Positions 48,601 through 64,000 are shown, counted from the stretch's first letter. The stretch: DNA of 64,000 nucleotides from Branchiostoma floridae (GCF_000003815.2 NC_049981.1:22037512-22101511); one strand, 5' to 3'. Numbers and translations: made by a program. The notes: a model not told the origin generated them from the letters alone.

Positions 48601-49310
48601 CTAATTTCAGAGGGAACCAAATTCATAGTCATTAATACAATTGGGTAGTATTATCTTACCAAATTTCAATTTGTACCAGAGAGGGAACCAACCTAACAAA
48701 ATTAAAATGTTTTGCTTTGACAATTCAACATATCACACAGCATAAAGGTTAATCTTCAATGAAAAGTTAATTAATTTTTCTGGCTTCAAAAACAAACCTT
48801 CCTGCAGACTCTTAGAGGAAAATAAAATACTTCATATAAGAAAAATATCTATCACAATCAATACTGTGGCGGATAGCTTTGAATTACAGTGCATTTTAAG
48901 TACAGTTACTGTAGTCCATGAAACAGATCCTTTCTTTTACTCAGTTCTTCACAACCTCTTTTTTTTTCACACAATCAACTGATGACAATGATCTTCAACA
49001 GCTGTGTGGGGAACAGGCTGGCTGTCATGATGTCTGACAGCACAATCCTGGCACCCACTGTGACACCATAATTTTTTACTCCCGTGTCTTTCCTCTCTTC
49101 CCTTCTACTTTCCATGACTTTTTTCTTTCTTTTCTGTTCCTTCACAGCCTTTCTACTGATCACACTTGGTCAACCAACCCTCCATCAGACTTACATAATT
49201 ACACTACAATTGCTTCTAAATATCTTCACAATCGAGGTACTTCGTCATAAAATGTTACCCAATTTGGGGGACAATGTTCCCCCATAATCCCCTGCAGTTC
49301 CCAGCATGCC

Positions 49311-50761
<1,451 letters not shown>

Positions 50762-52328
50762 TCATTAGGAATTATGTATTTACATTTTCTGATAGAGTGG
50801 CATCTTTCAAGTAGTAGTAGTAGAGTCATACGGTGTATTACAGCACAGTTGGAGTTTACAGGCCGGCGAGCTCCGTTTGATCATGCTAGATAGGAACCTG
50901 TGGAGACGATGGTGTCACCTCTCCGAACTGAACTGAACTGGAGTTATATCACCTGGCATACCCTTTCGTCTAGCTGAATACAAGACAGGGATGCGCCAGG
51001 TTTCCCGTCTGGGCGAATAATGTAAATCACAGTGTGGCTGATATGGTATGGAGGTACGCCAGGCCTCAACTGACTGATTTGAAGTGAATCGCCAACTCGA
51101 AACAGAAGGATTTGTTCCATCGCACACCGGGGCATGCCCCTACTCTTTTTCAAAAGATGTGGCAGCATACACAGAGATGACGTCACATGAAAATGCTGTA
51201 CAGCGTTGGTATCCAGACAGACTGTTGTAGTTCTATCACTACTCCTGTATCACCCTTCACTCCATCTACACAGATGTGCACCAGGGATGTTCAGTGTAAA
51301 CAGTAGGCACAAGGTAGCTGACTTCCTGTTCAGCTGGGCAGGGAACAACTTGGCCTTTGTGTGTGTGGAGAGAGCAATGGTTTGGACATAAGCCATGCAT
51401 GTGCATTTCAGGGTGCAGGGTTCCAACTGTCAATTTCAATGGATGTCTTACCATATATCCTAAAACATTTGCGCATTTTTTTTACATTTGTAGGATTTTT
51501 GCTGTGCGAGTTCAGTGTGAAAACATTATGATCGTCTGCTCAAACCCTTGTTGTGCCTAGTGACAGGTCAGCAAGCTTCCTTGCCAAATAATGAAAAATG
51601 TCGTTTGATCAAATTAACTATTTCAGCAATGGTAGAGAGATGGACATATCAGATAATTATCATCACGAGCTGATGAACAAAATTCTATAAATGACCTGGT
51701 CTTGTGTGGGTAGTTGGGGGTATAACTGAGCTCCAGTTGGAGGGTTGCTTTACAATGTACATATATACCTTTCGTGTGAACAAGGTGCATCACTGACATT
51801 GTTTGTTTGAACCTTTGTCTATTCTGTCTATTCACGAAAGCTCAAATCGCAGGCCGCTTTGCATCATTTTAAGGTCATAAGGGAAGAGGCAAGGGTCAGA
51901 CAAAATATATAACAGAAGTATAGTTTATATCATTTAAATCCTAATAAGTCTATACACATATTTAACAAATACAACAAAAATGGTACAAAAAACATAATAG
52001 CGAATGCTGCTGCGTGATTCGAGTCAGTTCGTTGTTACAAGCTCTCTTAGGGCACAGATAACATAACTGTGGCCTGGCAAAACACACAAGGAAGAACAAT
52101 TAAATCATGTCCTTTCCTGCAGACAAATGAAGACAGATAGAGCTGCCCTGGCTGGCCCTACTGGCTGCCAGCAGAGGAAAACAGGACTTCTGGCACGCTG
52201 CCAACAATGTCTACAACAAGGCAGGTTATCACTGACACTCCTATGAATCAAGGTTTCCCCTAGCAAGGTCTCAGAAGTAGAGATGGTCCATCTTCAAGGT
52301 CGAGAGCAATCCTAGAACAAGACTCCAA

Positions 52329-52671
52329 CAGGGCTCGAAATACTGGGTGCATGTGCACCCAGGTGCACCCAAAATTGGAGCTGTGCACCCAATTGTGCAC
52401 CCAAATATTTTCATTGGCTTATGTATGTAAAGATATAAAAATATACCAGTATACATCATATTATTGACATCTAAGTGTTAGACAGATAATAAAAATGTCT
52501 GTCATGGTACTTGTTTAAGAATTTGACAGCTTGTAACTAAGTTTTATTATTAGGTTTTTCTGACATCCTACTTAAATCTAAGTGGTGCACCAAAAAATGT
52601 TGTGGTCCACCCAATTTTCTAAGCTGGGTGCACCAGTGCACCTAATCCCGAGCCCTGAATTTTGAGCCCTG
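52329..52671. mobile_element. hAT-like nonautonomous transposon
   Basis: Left end CAGGGCTCGAAATACTGGGT, right end with CCCGAGCCCTG and TTTGAGCCCTG. Subterminal GTGCACCC repeats on both sides. CTCCAA flanks both ends (52323 and 52672), a possible short target duplication. Confidence 0.7.
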
Positions 52672-53566
52672 CTCCAAGATTTGGAGATTTCACACAGAGA
52701 GCCTCTTACAGCTGCAGTATTGAAGGAAAGTGTAGGGATTATTATACTGGGACAGTGTAGAATTGTTTAAGGCCTTGGGTTACATTTGAAGCTTGGCTCA
52801 GTTGGAAATGGATTAGAAATCCTAAGCTACAAGGACATTTACACCACATACATTGTATACACTGATCAAAACATCACAGTCAGTCAGACTCAGAAGAGAT
52901 GGTTGTCATGTTATGTTCGAACACTCACCAAGCTAAGAAAAAAGGCAAAAGCTACAGTTTTCTGACATGAATTTTAAAAAACCATTTCACTATTTGCAAC
53001 CACAAAAATCTAAAAATAGCACGTCAATGATGACAAAAGATACAAATACGAGAAGCACTGCTGCAACACCAGGAAAAAACGTCAGGAGGCCTACAATTGA
53101 AATTGACCTTTTTGTCCTTCTGAGACCTAACTATCTACCGAATATCATTACAATCCATCAATAGCTTCTAAAGTTATGCTGGCAATGCTACACAGAAACA
53201 GACAAAATCAATACACCAACAACAATAACTATGCAGAAGTACACTAGCATACATATACATGTATCTTTGGTGGTTTATATTGTGTTTCCAAGCCTTTTCC
53301 TCCCCAGAAGAGCTTTACCAAACTGCTGCTCGGCTGAAATGTGACCTCAGTAGCTCTCAGTTGATGTTAAGTACTATGACTCGGCACAACATTTAGAACC
53401 CTGCACACGCTTTTCCCCGGACCCGTAAATGGTGCGAGTGATAGACCCTGCTCATACAGGGATTTACACAGCTGAGAGAGAACGCTGGCATGGAGAACAG
53501 GTCCGGAGGAGGGATTTCCTGAAGGTTACCTGGCAAATCCCAGCGCCCACTTATTATGCTCTGCAC

Positions 53567-53883
53567 CAGTGTTCTAGCCAGCCTGAAAATTTCTACATCT
53601 CCTGGATTTTGATTGGAAATCCTGTTGAAGGTGTGATGATCCAAGGGGGGTCCGGAGCATGCTCCCTCAGGAAAATTTTGAAATCTAGACCCTCTAAAAT
53701 GCATTTTCTTTTATATTGAGGGACAAATTTTGCTAGTAGACCCAACTTGGTTCAATTAATATCTTTACATACATACCAATTTCTGTCCATCACAGAGTAC
53801 GGAATGCTGGGCAAAATTTTTGTTCATCCCCAGCTTCAAAATCCTGTCAAAGGATGGAAGGACTGATGCTGGCTAGAGCTCTG
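53567..53883. mobile_element. hAT-like nonautonomous transposon with 8-bp target duplication (7/8)
   Basis: Starts CAGTGTTCTAGCCAGC and ends GCTGGCTAGAGCTCTG. Flanks CTCTGCAC (53559-53566) and CTGTGCAC (53884-53891). Confidence 0.8.
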
Positions 53884-56800
53884 CTGTGCACAGACTAAGC
53901 CTTCGTACATGATACGCAATACTCTGCATAGCTACCGCAAATGTATATTTGAATTAAATGTTTAAAAAAAGTGCTGTAAATCAAACGTAATTCGTGACAA
54001 CTAAATCTAGGATGTCCCTGCAGGTCAACTGGCACCCTCACAGTTGAGCTCCTGGTTCCTTTTGGAAGGGACATAAAATTAAAAGGGAGTCCCATTTTTG
54101 AGGAGGGAGAGTCTACATGTACCTCGGGTGCATTAAAGAAAAGGGAAGGGCTAGCAACCCCACCTTTAACACCCCTCCCCTGCTATTGAAACAGTAAACT
54201 TGAATCATAGGTTAAAAGCTCGAAATTAAAAACCTATATACCTGAAGAATTGCAAAACTCCATAACTACTGAATACTGATGCTGCATTAGTAGATATTTT
54301 AAATCCATTATAAAACATTGCCATGAAGCAAAATACATGCCTGATGTTTTAACCCGTACTAATTCTCCCTGGCATCTATACAACTGGCACAATCAATAAG
54401 GCTTATGACATCATCAAGGAGATTTCCATATAAGGCCATGTGACACATGACCGAGCATATGCAGCGCTGCAATTGACAGGAGCACTACTGGAAAAGTCGA
54501 CCTAATTACTCTAGGTTTCCTGGTGCAATGAGCGAGTGGGTAGAGTGACTTTATGACTTTATTGACGATGAGACCGCGAAAGTTTCTGCATATACAGTAC
54601 TAAGGATGCCTTCCACAGCACTGTAGTGTAATGATGTGTGAATCCAGCCTAATCCCATCTGGGTACGGGAAGCAGGACAGGATGACAGGCACACCTTGGT
54701 CGATAACCCTACTTCAGCAAGTTGCAAAACATACATGGCATAATCATAGCTATCATAGTGTTACATTTTGTACATCAGGCCTATACGCAGCTTCAAAAAC
54801 ACAGGCACACCTTAGTCGATAACCCTGCATCAACACATATCAAATCTTTCCTACAACCACAATAAAAGCATCACGATCAATTTCCACTGTAGTTACAAAG
54901 GCTGGTGTGTACATGTATGTTTTGGATAGTAATTTTGTGGAAAAATCATTCTCAAACTCGATAATACTTCATCATTTTCAAACTCACTGCAAATCATACA
55001 TGGCATAATCATAGTTATCATAGTGTTACGTCAGGCCCATACACAGCTTCAAACACTGCCCCCCTCCCACCACAATCACAGTTACATATTGCATATTGCA
55101 TATTGCAGTACACAGTAGCAATGGTGTACATTCTGTAACAATTTATTTTCCATCAATTATTTCAGGCAGCAACTCCTAATCCTTCAAATGTGATTCCCCC
55201 ATCAAATGAATGAGATGGGCCCTATAACAGCTTAAAAAAAAAAGCTTTTAAAACATGTGAACTACATGTACATGTATGTGTGCAGTTCAACATGTGGGAG
55301 TGGTCATCCTTGATTCCATATTTGATATTTGATATTTTTTTCCATAATTGAATTAAGAATTAGATCAATAAAAAAATTAGTGACCCACTATTGCCACTAA
55401 AAATCTCTCATAAAAATTATGACATTTTCTTTTTATAGCAAGAATGCATTGGGAGGGGCCTTATTGCCAAATCACGGGACACTCATCAAGCATTCAATTC
55501 CTGGCTGTCCCAATTGAAGACAAAAGAGAACACAGCGCAATGATCACCAATATTCACCACTACAAGACAAGTACTACTAGCACCCATTTACATTCTCTGT
55601 TACAGAAAAGAAAAGAAAGAATAATGACATTTTGAAAGTTGCTAACTATCAATGTACCAAACCATCAGCAACAGAAAGATAGCTTTTAGCAGCCTATTAC
55701 GGGACTGTACATTATTTATTGGAGGGGTTGGTACAAAGTTGGTCAGGTCAACATTTTTTTTCCATGGCCCTCCCCTTCTGTTCAAGATGCTTTTCAATGG
55801 CCCACCTCACCCCCAAAAACTTCTCAATGACCCTCCCCTCCAGTGAACCAGCCCTCCCCTGATAAATAATGTAAGGTCCCTAAGGGATGAGTCATTTACT
55901 GTAGGAGATAGCTTGATGGGAATCAATTTCCAGTTATTTCCATGTAGGATAGTAAAGACTAAGGGCTCAAGTGTTGATATTGAGCAATACATTGTAATGT
56001 CTTCAAATTCTTCATGATGATGTCTGGTGTAACAATGTTCAATCTAAAAGTGGTAAAAAAATCAAAACACTATTGAACAGTGTACACAAACATAACTTGA
56101 AGTATATCAAAACTTGTCAAAAAGGAATCAGAGATGGCAGTCTTCAACCCTTACACGATTCTGCAGTGTGCAAACAAGACGAAAACAATACCATAACAGC
56201 ATTACCTGGCTGTAGTGAGGTACAATGTCACTGTACTCATTTCTAGTCCAAATAATGTCATAACTTAGTTGTAGTTTCTATTATGGTTATGTACATTGAC
56301 AGGCAAAATATTTTAAAAAAAGAAGCTTTATTCCCATCTTGGCTCCACCAATGTTGATTGTGTACAGTTATGCTAACTCATTTAAAAATCCGAAGCTTAG
56401 TTTGGCACGACATGAGAGTCCCTATCTACCCCTGCCAGGTACCATCTCCTGTCATGGTGGATTTCACAGCCTTTATCAGTCGATTGCCAGACAGAAGCAC
56501 CGTAAATTCCTTTACTTTTGCAGTGGTTTCGTTTTGCAGTAAAAGGAGGTTTTTGACATGTTCTAAATTTCAGTTGTAAGGATTGTGTGGTACAGTACAT
56601 GGGTTAATTTTTGCTTGGAAATTTACAAATTCGTGGTGCAAAACCATGAAAGTAAAACTATGGCAAAACCATTGTGTAGTACATAGTACATGGGGTTGAC
56701 TTTGCTTGGAAATGCATATTTGTAGTGTCACAAATTTGCGGTGCAAAACCATGAAAGTAAAACCATGGTCAACATCCAAATTACAATACACATGACAGAA

Positions 56801-57499
56801 TGGTACATTTGTCAAACCATTTATTTTCAGGATGCACACCCCTTTAATTCAAGTGGTATTGCCCCTACGTTCCATCCAAACCCTATTCTATACATATATG
56901 TTGGAGGGCGTGTCCGCACCACTGCTGGCATAAGTTGAATGCAATTTTGGAATTCCTATTTGCAATAAAGAAACATCAAGTCTGCTTAGAGCAGTGATAT
57001 ATTTTTGTACATGAATATCCAAGGCATTATGGTACTACACTGCCATGAATTTCCTTTGCCAGGTCCAACAATAACCCAATGAATTTCTTACTATGGCAAT
57101 TCAAGCAAACACTAAAATGTGATAGACTAGTTAAGACAATAATACCATACACAGTATAGGTAATAAGTTCCCAATCCATTCCATATCTGAATGTCCCAAT
57201 AATTTCTAATGTAAGAGATTGAGATGGTCACTAAAATATAACATCCATTACCAACAAGTGATAAAGGTTTGTGACTCTTTTAATCCCAACATTTAATAAA
57301 ACACACATCAGTATATTATCTTGTCCACGGATACCTTACCCCCTAGACTTAATTTCTCTGAGGAATTTGATCTTTAATGAGGCACAGTAATCTTTCCCTG
57401 GCTGCATACCTTTCTGATGTGAAAGGGTTCAGTGAGATGTGAGGCTATGAACAGAAGGGTCTATTTAGCTGCAGTAATTGTGTGGCTCTTGGGAAATCT

Positions 57500-58460
57500 G
57501 CACCATGAAATGTAGAAGAATACCTCAGTGTGCTTGTGGACTGTGGTTCTCTCAGGGGGGACTGACTGAGGAGCAGATTCTGAAATCCAGGAAAAATAAG
57601 GGTCTGCAGGAAAAATAAGGGTCTACATGATATTTGTTGTAAGGTATACATGTATGTGGCCCATTTTGACTTTCTGAAATGTAGAACTTGTCACTAGAAG
57701 AATACCTCAGTGTGTTTGTGGACTGTGGATTCTCTCAAGGGGATGTCATGCAGAAAAAATAAGGGTCTACCACATATGTTTTGTAAGGTATACATGTATG
57801 TGGCCCATTTTGACTTTCTGAAATGTAGAACTTGTCACTAGAAGAATACCTCAGTGTGTTTGTGGACTGTGGATTCTCTCAAGGGGATGTCATGCAGAAA
57901 AAATAAGGGTCTACCACATATGTTTTGTAAGGTATACATGTAGGCAGCCCATTTTGACTTTCTGAAATGTAGAACTTGTCACTAGAAGAATACCTCAGTG
58001 TGTTTGTGGACTGCTGTACTCTCAAGGGACACTGACTGGGGAAAATTCTGACATCCAGGAAAAATAAGGGTCTACAATCATGATACTTTCTATAAGGAGG
58101 GTCTGCATGCTCTTTTTTTACGTAAGGCGCAGGCAGCCTATTTCATTTCCCGTAATTCGTAGGGGAAACCATCTTATCTACGTAATTCGTAGCTAGGCGA
58201 CCAAATTTAGTGTAATTGCCTTCCTTGATTTAGTAATAAGTAATATGTGGGGGGTTCTTCTGAATTCAGCATAAATCGTTGTCAGGACCCCCCATGCAGA
58301 CCCTCTGTAAGGTGTAGTCAGCCTATTTCAATTTTCTGATGAAATGTCGAAGAATACCTCAGTGTGTTTGTGGACTGTGGTTCTCTCAAGGGGGGTGAGA
58401 TTCTGTCATGCAGGAAAAAGAAGGGTCTACAATATTTTTGGTAAGGTGTAGGCAACCTAT
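57500..58460. repeat. Tandem array with 144-bp period
   Basis: GAAGAATACCTCAGTGTG recurs at 57515, 57697, 57841, 57985 and 58349. The three central copies are spaced exactly 144 bases and are almost identical (GTAGAACTTGTCACTAGAAG, AAATAAGGGTCTACCACATA). Outer copies are diverged. The last is interrupted by the element at 58098-58307. Confidence 0.88.
58098..58307. mobile_element. Inverted-repeat element (AGGGTCTGCATG ends)
   Basis: AGGGTCTGCATG at the left, CATGCAGACCCT at the right. Related ends occur near 58595 (CCCCATGCAGACCCTC) and 62047 (GGGTCTGCATGGGGGTCCTG). Confidence 0.7.
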
Positions 58461-60185
58461 TTTGACTTTCCGTTACATATAATTTGTAGCAAGGAGACTT
58501 CTTCATCATTGTCTTTCTCAATTTCTTTTTTGCATAGTACATGTACGTACGTTAAAAAAAAAATGAATTTAGCGTAAAGCATTGTGGTGACCCCATGCAG
58601 ACCCTCAAAAATAAAATGGCAGTCAGAAAGATGGGAAAACGTTGATGGTTGCATGGTCTTTAGCATTTGTGCCATGTCTGATCGAAAGAGATAAATCCTA
58701 GTCATTTTATTGTAATTGTATGTATTATTATCTTGTACATGTATGTTTTTACATTTATTGTTGTCCTTTGATATGGGCCAAGTGCCTGAAGTAAAACTGA
58801 CATCATGCATCTAAACTACTCCACTGTCATGATACAGTAAATCATGAAATATTCTACAGCATTTTATTGCGAAGTCAAATCACTGCAAATTCAAAGACAT
58901 TTACACATACAGTAGGCCATCTATTTTAATAGGAAAGTCTTGTGGGTAAAGCCTAAAGATGTAATACAAATGTATGCATACAGTAAGCCAGATACTTTAA
59001 TAGGAAAGTGTAGGGCAAAATGGAAAGTCAAACAAAGGTCTCGTGGGACGAATATGGCTACTTATCCATAAGCAAACTGCAACAACTGGGTGTTGACATT
59101 TTGGCAACATTGAATTAGATTATGCAAACATTTCCCATTCACTACATCAGTGAGTATAAGTGGCATTGTTTTAATTGTAATATTCTGTACAATATGATAA
59201 AAACAAAACAGGGTTGAATAATATATGAAAATTTTATATTCAGTATTCCCACATATCTTCCAGAACGTATGTTTTGATTTTGATGTGCATCAAGTAATTA
59301 TCACATACTAGAAGCATAAAAATCCTTCTACTCTAGTTATTAACAATGCAAATCCCCACCCCTAAAGTAATGTGATTCAGTCATGGGATCATCTGTAACA
59401 CAGTCACATGAGGTTAGGTTAGGAGGGGTCAGGGGTCACATGGCACACATCATCATAGCTTGTGTGCAATATGTCAACTGATGGGAAGTATTTACAGAAG
59501 TAAGCTCAACAAAAGTTAACACTAAAAAAAAACAATCGTGGAATGGCCCAGTGAAGGATGAATTCTGCATAATGAAGAAAGCAAAGCTAAACACAGACTA
59601 ATTTAGTTTCTTTGTTCTCCGATTTTTGTTGCAGGAAATTGATGGGAGAAGGTATAAACAATACCAAAAAAACATATACTGATAAAGAGTAGGATTTTTT
59701 TGGACTGTTAGAGGCAAAATATGCACCGATTCAATTTTGATCTATGTCCTAAAGATATAACTTGAAAAGCAAATCTCTTAATGAATTTTTTTCATATCAG
59801 AAAAATGAACCAGCGACATCGACAATCAAGACATTAAAATGACCGTGGCCTTACGTAGTGTCATAGGTCAATTGCCATATAAGGCAAAGTCATAATGCTC
59901 CCCCTGTGTGGAGGCATCTCCAACAAAACCGGCATGAATTTTATGACCTGAAAATCTGACTTTCTAATGGGTTTCTTCAGTGGGGGCGAAATTAAATTTG
60001 GAGGTAATGCTGCCGAGCTGAATGGATAATGATAAGGGGCATGGCAGAAAACAATTACAGCTAACTGGGACTGAGCCAGACTAGCCTGGATGCCAGACTG
60101 CAGTTTCTGGTGTATACACAGGTTAGCTCCTGGCTCCTGGGCCATCCATGCTACCACAGGCACCCCTGAGTTAAGGTATAACTCA

Positions 60186-60722
60186 GGATAGCCGGGATGC
60201 CAGACTGTTTCCAGGGCCTTTACAGGCCAACTTCGTGGGGTCTAGGGCCAGCATGCCCCAAAGGAAATTCTACAGCAGGCCCCTGAGTTAGACCCTGATA
60301 AACATATGACATTTATTATTTAGACCGGGCTGGGGTCTGGTATCCAGGCTAAACTCAGAGGTACCTGTTGTAAAATTTCCTTGGGGGTAGCCTTCAAAGC
60401 AGGCTCTCTGGGCCTTTTTTTGGTCTTTTTTGGCTCGTAATACACTTTTGCCGCCGCCAGCACCAACGACTCAATACAAAAAGAAATGGCCAGCAAAAGC
60501 CTATTATGAAAAAAAAGGACAAAAAGGCCCAAAGAGCCTGCTATGGAGGCTGATTTGGTGGCTATGTTGGCCCTGGAGCAAAGGAGCCAGTCTGTTCTGG
60601 CCCTGGAAACAGTCTGGTATCCAGATTCAGGGTTGCTTGTGGTAAAATTTCCTTGGGGGCATGTTGCCCTGGAGCAAAGGAGCTAGCCTGTGTAGGCCCT
60701 GGAAACAGTCTGGCATCCAGGC
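60186..60722. repeat. Large nested palindrome
   Basis: Outer arms: GGATGCCAGACTGTTTCCAG and CTGGAAACAGTCTGGCATCC. Inner arms: GCAGGCTCTCTGGGCC (60399) against GGCCCAAAGAGCCTGCT (60527). AAATTTCCTTGGGGG also occurs twice (60376, 60644). No coding potential. Confidence 0.75.
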
Positions 60723-61726
60723 TAAAGCCAGACTGGCAGAGTGGCGAAGAGGGTGTCAACACCAAACTGTTGATTGGAGAGACAATATTGGAACAGGGAG
60801 GAACTATCCATCAATGTCAACATGGTGTACTTGTAGTTGTACTGATCCTGTGGCCTGCAGCAATGCCCACTGTTTTAAAACATGCTACTCATAGAATATA
60901 GAGAAAACAAGTATGCTGCAACATCCCAGTCAGAATTGTTATATCTCTCACTGTGAAGAACATTTGAATCTATGATGATTAAAAAAAATGAAATCCATTA
61001 AAATTCTTTTCCAGTACCGACTGATTGTTCAAAGAAAATGTACGACTCAGGGAATACTAAAAAAAACTCATATCTTAAGAAGTACTGCTTTATCTTTTAT
61101 ATTGATCATTCTAAAGATAAATCAATATTTTCAAGGATTAAATCTATTGACATCTATCTCACTGATGCTCCCATCCTAGAATAGTTACTGTTAACAAATA
61201 AATAGAAAATTATCACCAAAGAGGTATTTTGGAAAATTAATAACATTCAAATAATGTTTTATAAACTCACAAGCATATACTTATACATAAAAAGCTTTAC
61301 ACTTGTGGAGCAATATTGTAAAACCACCTGCAGTGCCACAAATGATTCAGACCAATGGCTCACCTCGCACGCCATGACCATATAAGGCAAGGCAAGGAGG
61401 AAATGACAAGAGAGGATGCTACCACTCCAGCCAATCAGACGGTCACACATGAGCGTTCTTCTAGGCTACCGCAGGTTGTGTGTTAGTCTGTGATATCCGA
61501 GGACCTTGTTCAATAATGATAGTAGTTTATTATTTGCAAAATCATACCGGAGGGCTAATTGCATATACAGTCTCAAGAACTAAGAGAAGTAGAAGAGTGA
61601 TACATAAAACTAGCATCTAATCAACTACATGATACTATGAATACTATTGTCGGGTTTAACTTCTTCTTTGAAGGCAGTGGTTAATGAACTGTCCCACATT
61701 CTGTATGATGGTGGGATTTTGTGCTA

Positions 61727-61760
61727 ATAATAATAATAATAATAATAATAATATTAATAA
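61727..61760. repeat. (AAT)n microsatellite
   Basis: About eleven AAT units, with one interruption. Confidence 0.9.
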
Positions 61761-63756
61761 TGGTAACAAGGAGGGGAAAGTTCTTGATGAAACCTCAACT
61801 CAACAAAGGTACTGATTGACTGGCTGATATGTTCCGTGGTAAATAATAATTATTGTCATGACTAAAAGATATTTATAACAATTTTTAACATGTATTATAG
61901 AGAACAGAGGTTTACATGTAAGAATATAATTTTCAGTTTCACATATTTAAAAATTGGACCAGTATTACTGAGAATACAATGTGCAAATAGAAAAATGAGA
62001 ATTGTTATGATGAATTCATTGCATGTTTAAAAATCTGGACATGTAGGGTCTGCATGGGGGTCCTGACAATGCCTTACGCTAAATTCAGAAGAACCCCATA
62101 CATGCAGTGTGAAAAAAATCCCTAAAATCAAAGATGGCAATTAAGAAAAAATTGGTTGCCTCACAGCAAATTACGTGAATGAGACAGCTTTCCCTGCAAA
62201 TTACGGAACTTACAAGCACCTTCTACTGAAGATACCGTTCCATGCATTCGAATTTCAATGGTTTAGAAGATAAGTGAAGAAGGTTAAATAGAGGTCAGTA
62301 TAAGTCCCGAGAAAGGGAGATAAAAATGAATCATCAGCGTGTGTGTGGAAACATCTATGACAGGGTCGAGCGAGAAGGACCCACGGAACAAGCCTTCAGC
62401 TGATATCTACACTAAACAGTCTTCCTGTCATGGGGAGGAGGGGGGAGGGGGGCATGGAGGGGATCATCTCTAAGTGCCGACATTACAACATACCAGCCAA
62501 TGAGAGACTGTTGAGACTGCCGTGAAAATGAAATCCACTTCATGATAGATTGTCCAACATATGATCATGATAGAGACAAACAAAATTGTTGGTCTATTGC
62601 ATGTACAATGTAATTGTAAAACTGATACCATATTCTGTACCCACATGCAAAGAGTCATTCAATATGATATTACTATGCCTTGCTCCTACATCTACCTATA
62701 TATGTAGACCAATCTATAGACAACTCTATGCAATATTATATATTGGCTAAAGCATATTTATGAATTCATTACATGTACTATGATTAGATCCCACCAGAAT
62801 AGGCACTAGCCATAAAAGTAACACATATGTCAACAAAATAGTCAACAACATAACATGAGTGTAGTGCCCTCTCTCACATTCAGTGGCTGTGTAATGCATT
62901 CAAACATGAAGAGCCAATCTGTTCTCTGACTCTGAATCCCACAACCACTATCCTGTAAACCTCTGTCTTCATTGTCCCTGAACTTACCCATCTGAGTAGA
63001 ATTTTGACTCTAGTCTAACTTAGAAGTTAGAGTCTAAGACATATGATAAGAAATCCTCCATACTTGTGTAACCCAAGGTTTCTTAGCATGACTCTAATCA
63101 TTTTGAGGTCTCATTAATACCTACCGGCGTACCAAATATCAAGACAGTCAAACTCAAGCATTCTCAAGTTCAATGTTCATAAACAGACACACACATATAT
63201 GAACCCAAAAACATTATTCATAACCTTGGAGAAGGCAAAAAATCCCACACTCAACAGTGCAAAGATGAAAACATCCACATAATATTAATAGCTAGCCCAA
63301 GTCTGCCATACATGAAGAATGATACCATGCCAAATGGGGTGTATATTTCATCTTAAGTCAGATGTTTGTTAAGCAAGACCTATAGTCACCTACATGTACA
63401 TAGTAGACCATCTCATTTGTCATGATGTTAATAGCTGGCACTACTGCTGACGGGATGGTGTACTAGCCTAAGCTCACGCATTTGTAAAAGCGAAGAAGAA
63501 AAATATGCGGTCTTAGCTCTATACAAGAAAAACATGCTATAGACTGCCTGCTACAACTAGATAAAATTCCAGCTTCAATTTGGTTTGTGCAGTCATTCCC
63601 TTTACTGAGCTGTACTTGAGTTTAGGATTAGTTGGATCAAAAGCACAAGAAACGCTCGAAATGTATCAATGCCAGGATATTCAAAGAGCTGACTTCGGGG
63701 GAAGTTATCTTTAGAAGATGATTTGTTATAATTCTAAGCATGCTTGAGAAAATCTT

Positions 63757-63900
63757 CTGTGAATAGTTTCATCTGGTTGGTAAGTCACTGAACAAAAAGA
63801 TTCTTTGTAAACAAGCAACAGTGTTTTATTCAACAGTTACTGGTGTTTCACTGACTGTGTGTCACGTTCCTTAGGGAAATTCTGACATTGCGCACTGCAG
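63757..63900 (+). repeat. Dispersed repeat D copy 2
   Basis: TTTCATCTGGTTGGTAAGTC, GTGTTTTATTCAAC and GTCACGTTCCTTAGGGAAAT align in order with 30410-30550. Confidence 0.55.
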
Positions 63901-64000
63901 CATACAGGTGTCGCTACTAACAGATGCGGTCCCAAACGTATTTCCCAAGTATTTACATATAAAGTTACATAGATAGTTAATATGGTGTTAACAATGCTGT

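Larger units (their letters stand above)
43240..49310. other. Intergenic region and probable ARHGAP39 3' UTR
   Basis: Apart from the palindromes and repeats listed, I see no coding exon. The part next to 49311 is the 3' UTR of the minus-strand ARHGAP39; its length is not clear from the sequence. Confidence 0.6.

Noticed and set aside
54426-61387. Three identical CArG boxes (CCATATAAGG at 54426, 59875, 61378; complement at 32317) suggesting SRF control
   Set aside because: About four CC(A/T)6GG matches are expected by chance in 64 kb, and they are not near a visible promoter.
61259-61450. Possible upstream ARHGAP39 exon (minus strand, GCGTGCGAG|GTGAGC)
   Set aside because: The encoded residues do not resemble the expected part of the MyTH4 domain, and phase does not help decide; treated as chance.

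Overview
The window is animal nuclear DNA from a draft assembly. It has spliced genes with GT-AG introns, a 344-base run of N, and many short inverted-repeat and tRNA-derived repeats. The gene content (a Wnt8, a CEMIP-type hyaluronan-binding protein, a laccase-like multicopper oxidase and an ARHGAP39-type RhoGAP), together with short introns full of miniature inverted-repeat elements, points to an invertebrate deuterostome. A cephalochordate (amphioxus, Branchiostoma) is my best inference; no species marker proves it.

Layout. 1-4382: repeat-rich DNA with at least three related palindromic elements and one possible signal-peptide exon. 4383-9290 (+): the last four exons of a Wnt8 gene; the N-terminal Wnt exon is not visible. 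9300-18600: mostly transposon-derived sequence, including a 433-bp hAT-type and a 1187-bp element, each with perfect target-site duplications, and a possible 50-residue minus-strand membrane ORF. 18606-35657 (+): a complete 25-exon CEMIP-like gene; exon phases join throughout and predict 1269 residues. 37241-43237 (-): a seven-exon membrane-anchored multicopper oxidase, convergent with CEMIP, carrying one single-base frameshift. 43240-49310: intergenic DNA and the probable 3' UTR of the next gene. 49311-50735 (-): the C-terminal end of ARHGAP39 (MyTH4 part and RhoGAP domain), broken by the N gap and one apparent missing base. 50736-64000: no exon seen, probably one large intron of the same gene, with a 144-bp tandem array and several nonautonomous transposons.

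The genes do not form a pathway. Wnt8 is a secreted morphogen, the CEMIP-like protein probably acts on extracellular glycan, the oxidase is extracellular and anchored, and ARHGAP39 is a cytosolic Rho-family GAP.

The most unusual signal is at 5' splice sites. Three introns in two genes carry extra copies of the upstream exon's 3' end together with its splice donor, and one of these donors is GC rather than GT. In the oxidase gene, three introns have inverted-repeat transposons starting within 1-20 bases of the splice donor, and in at least one the donor's T is the transposon's first base.
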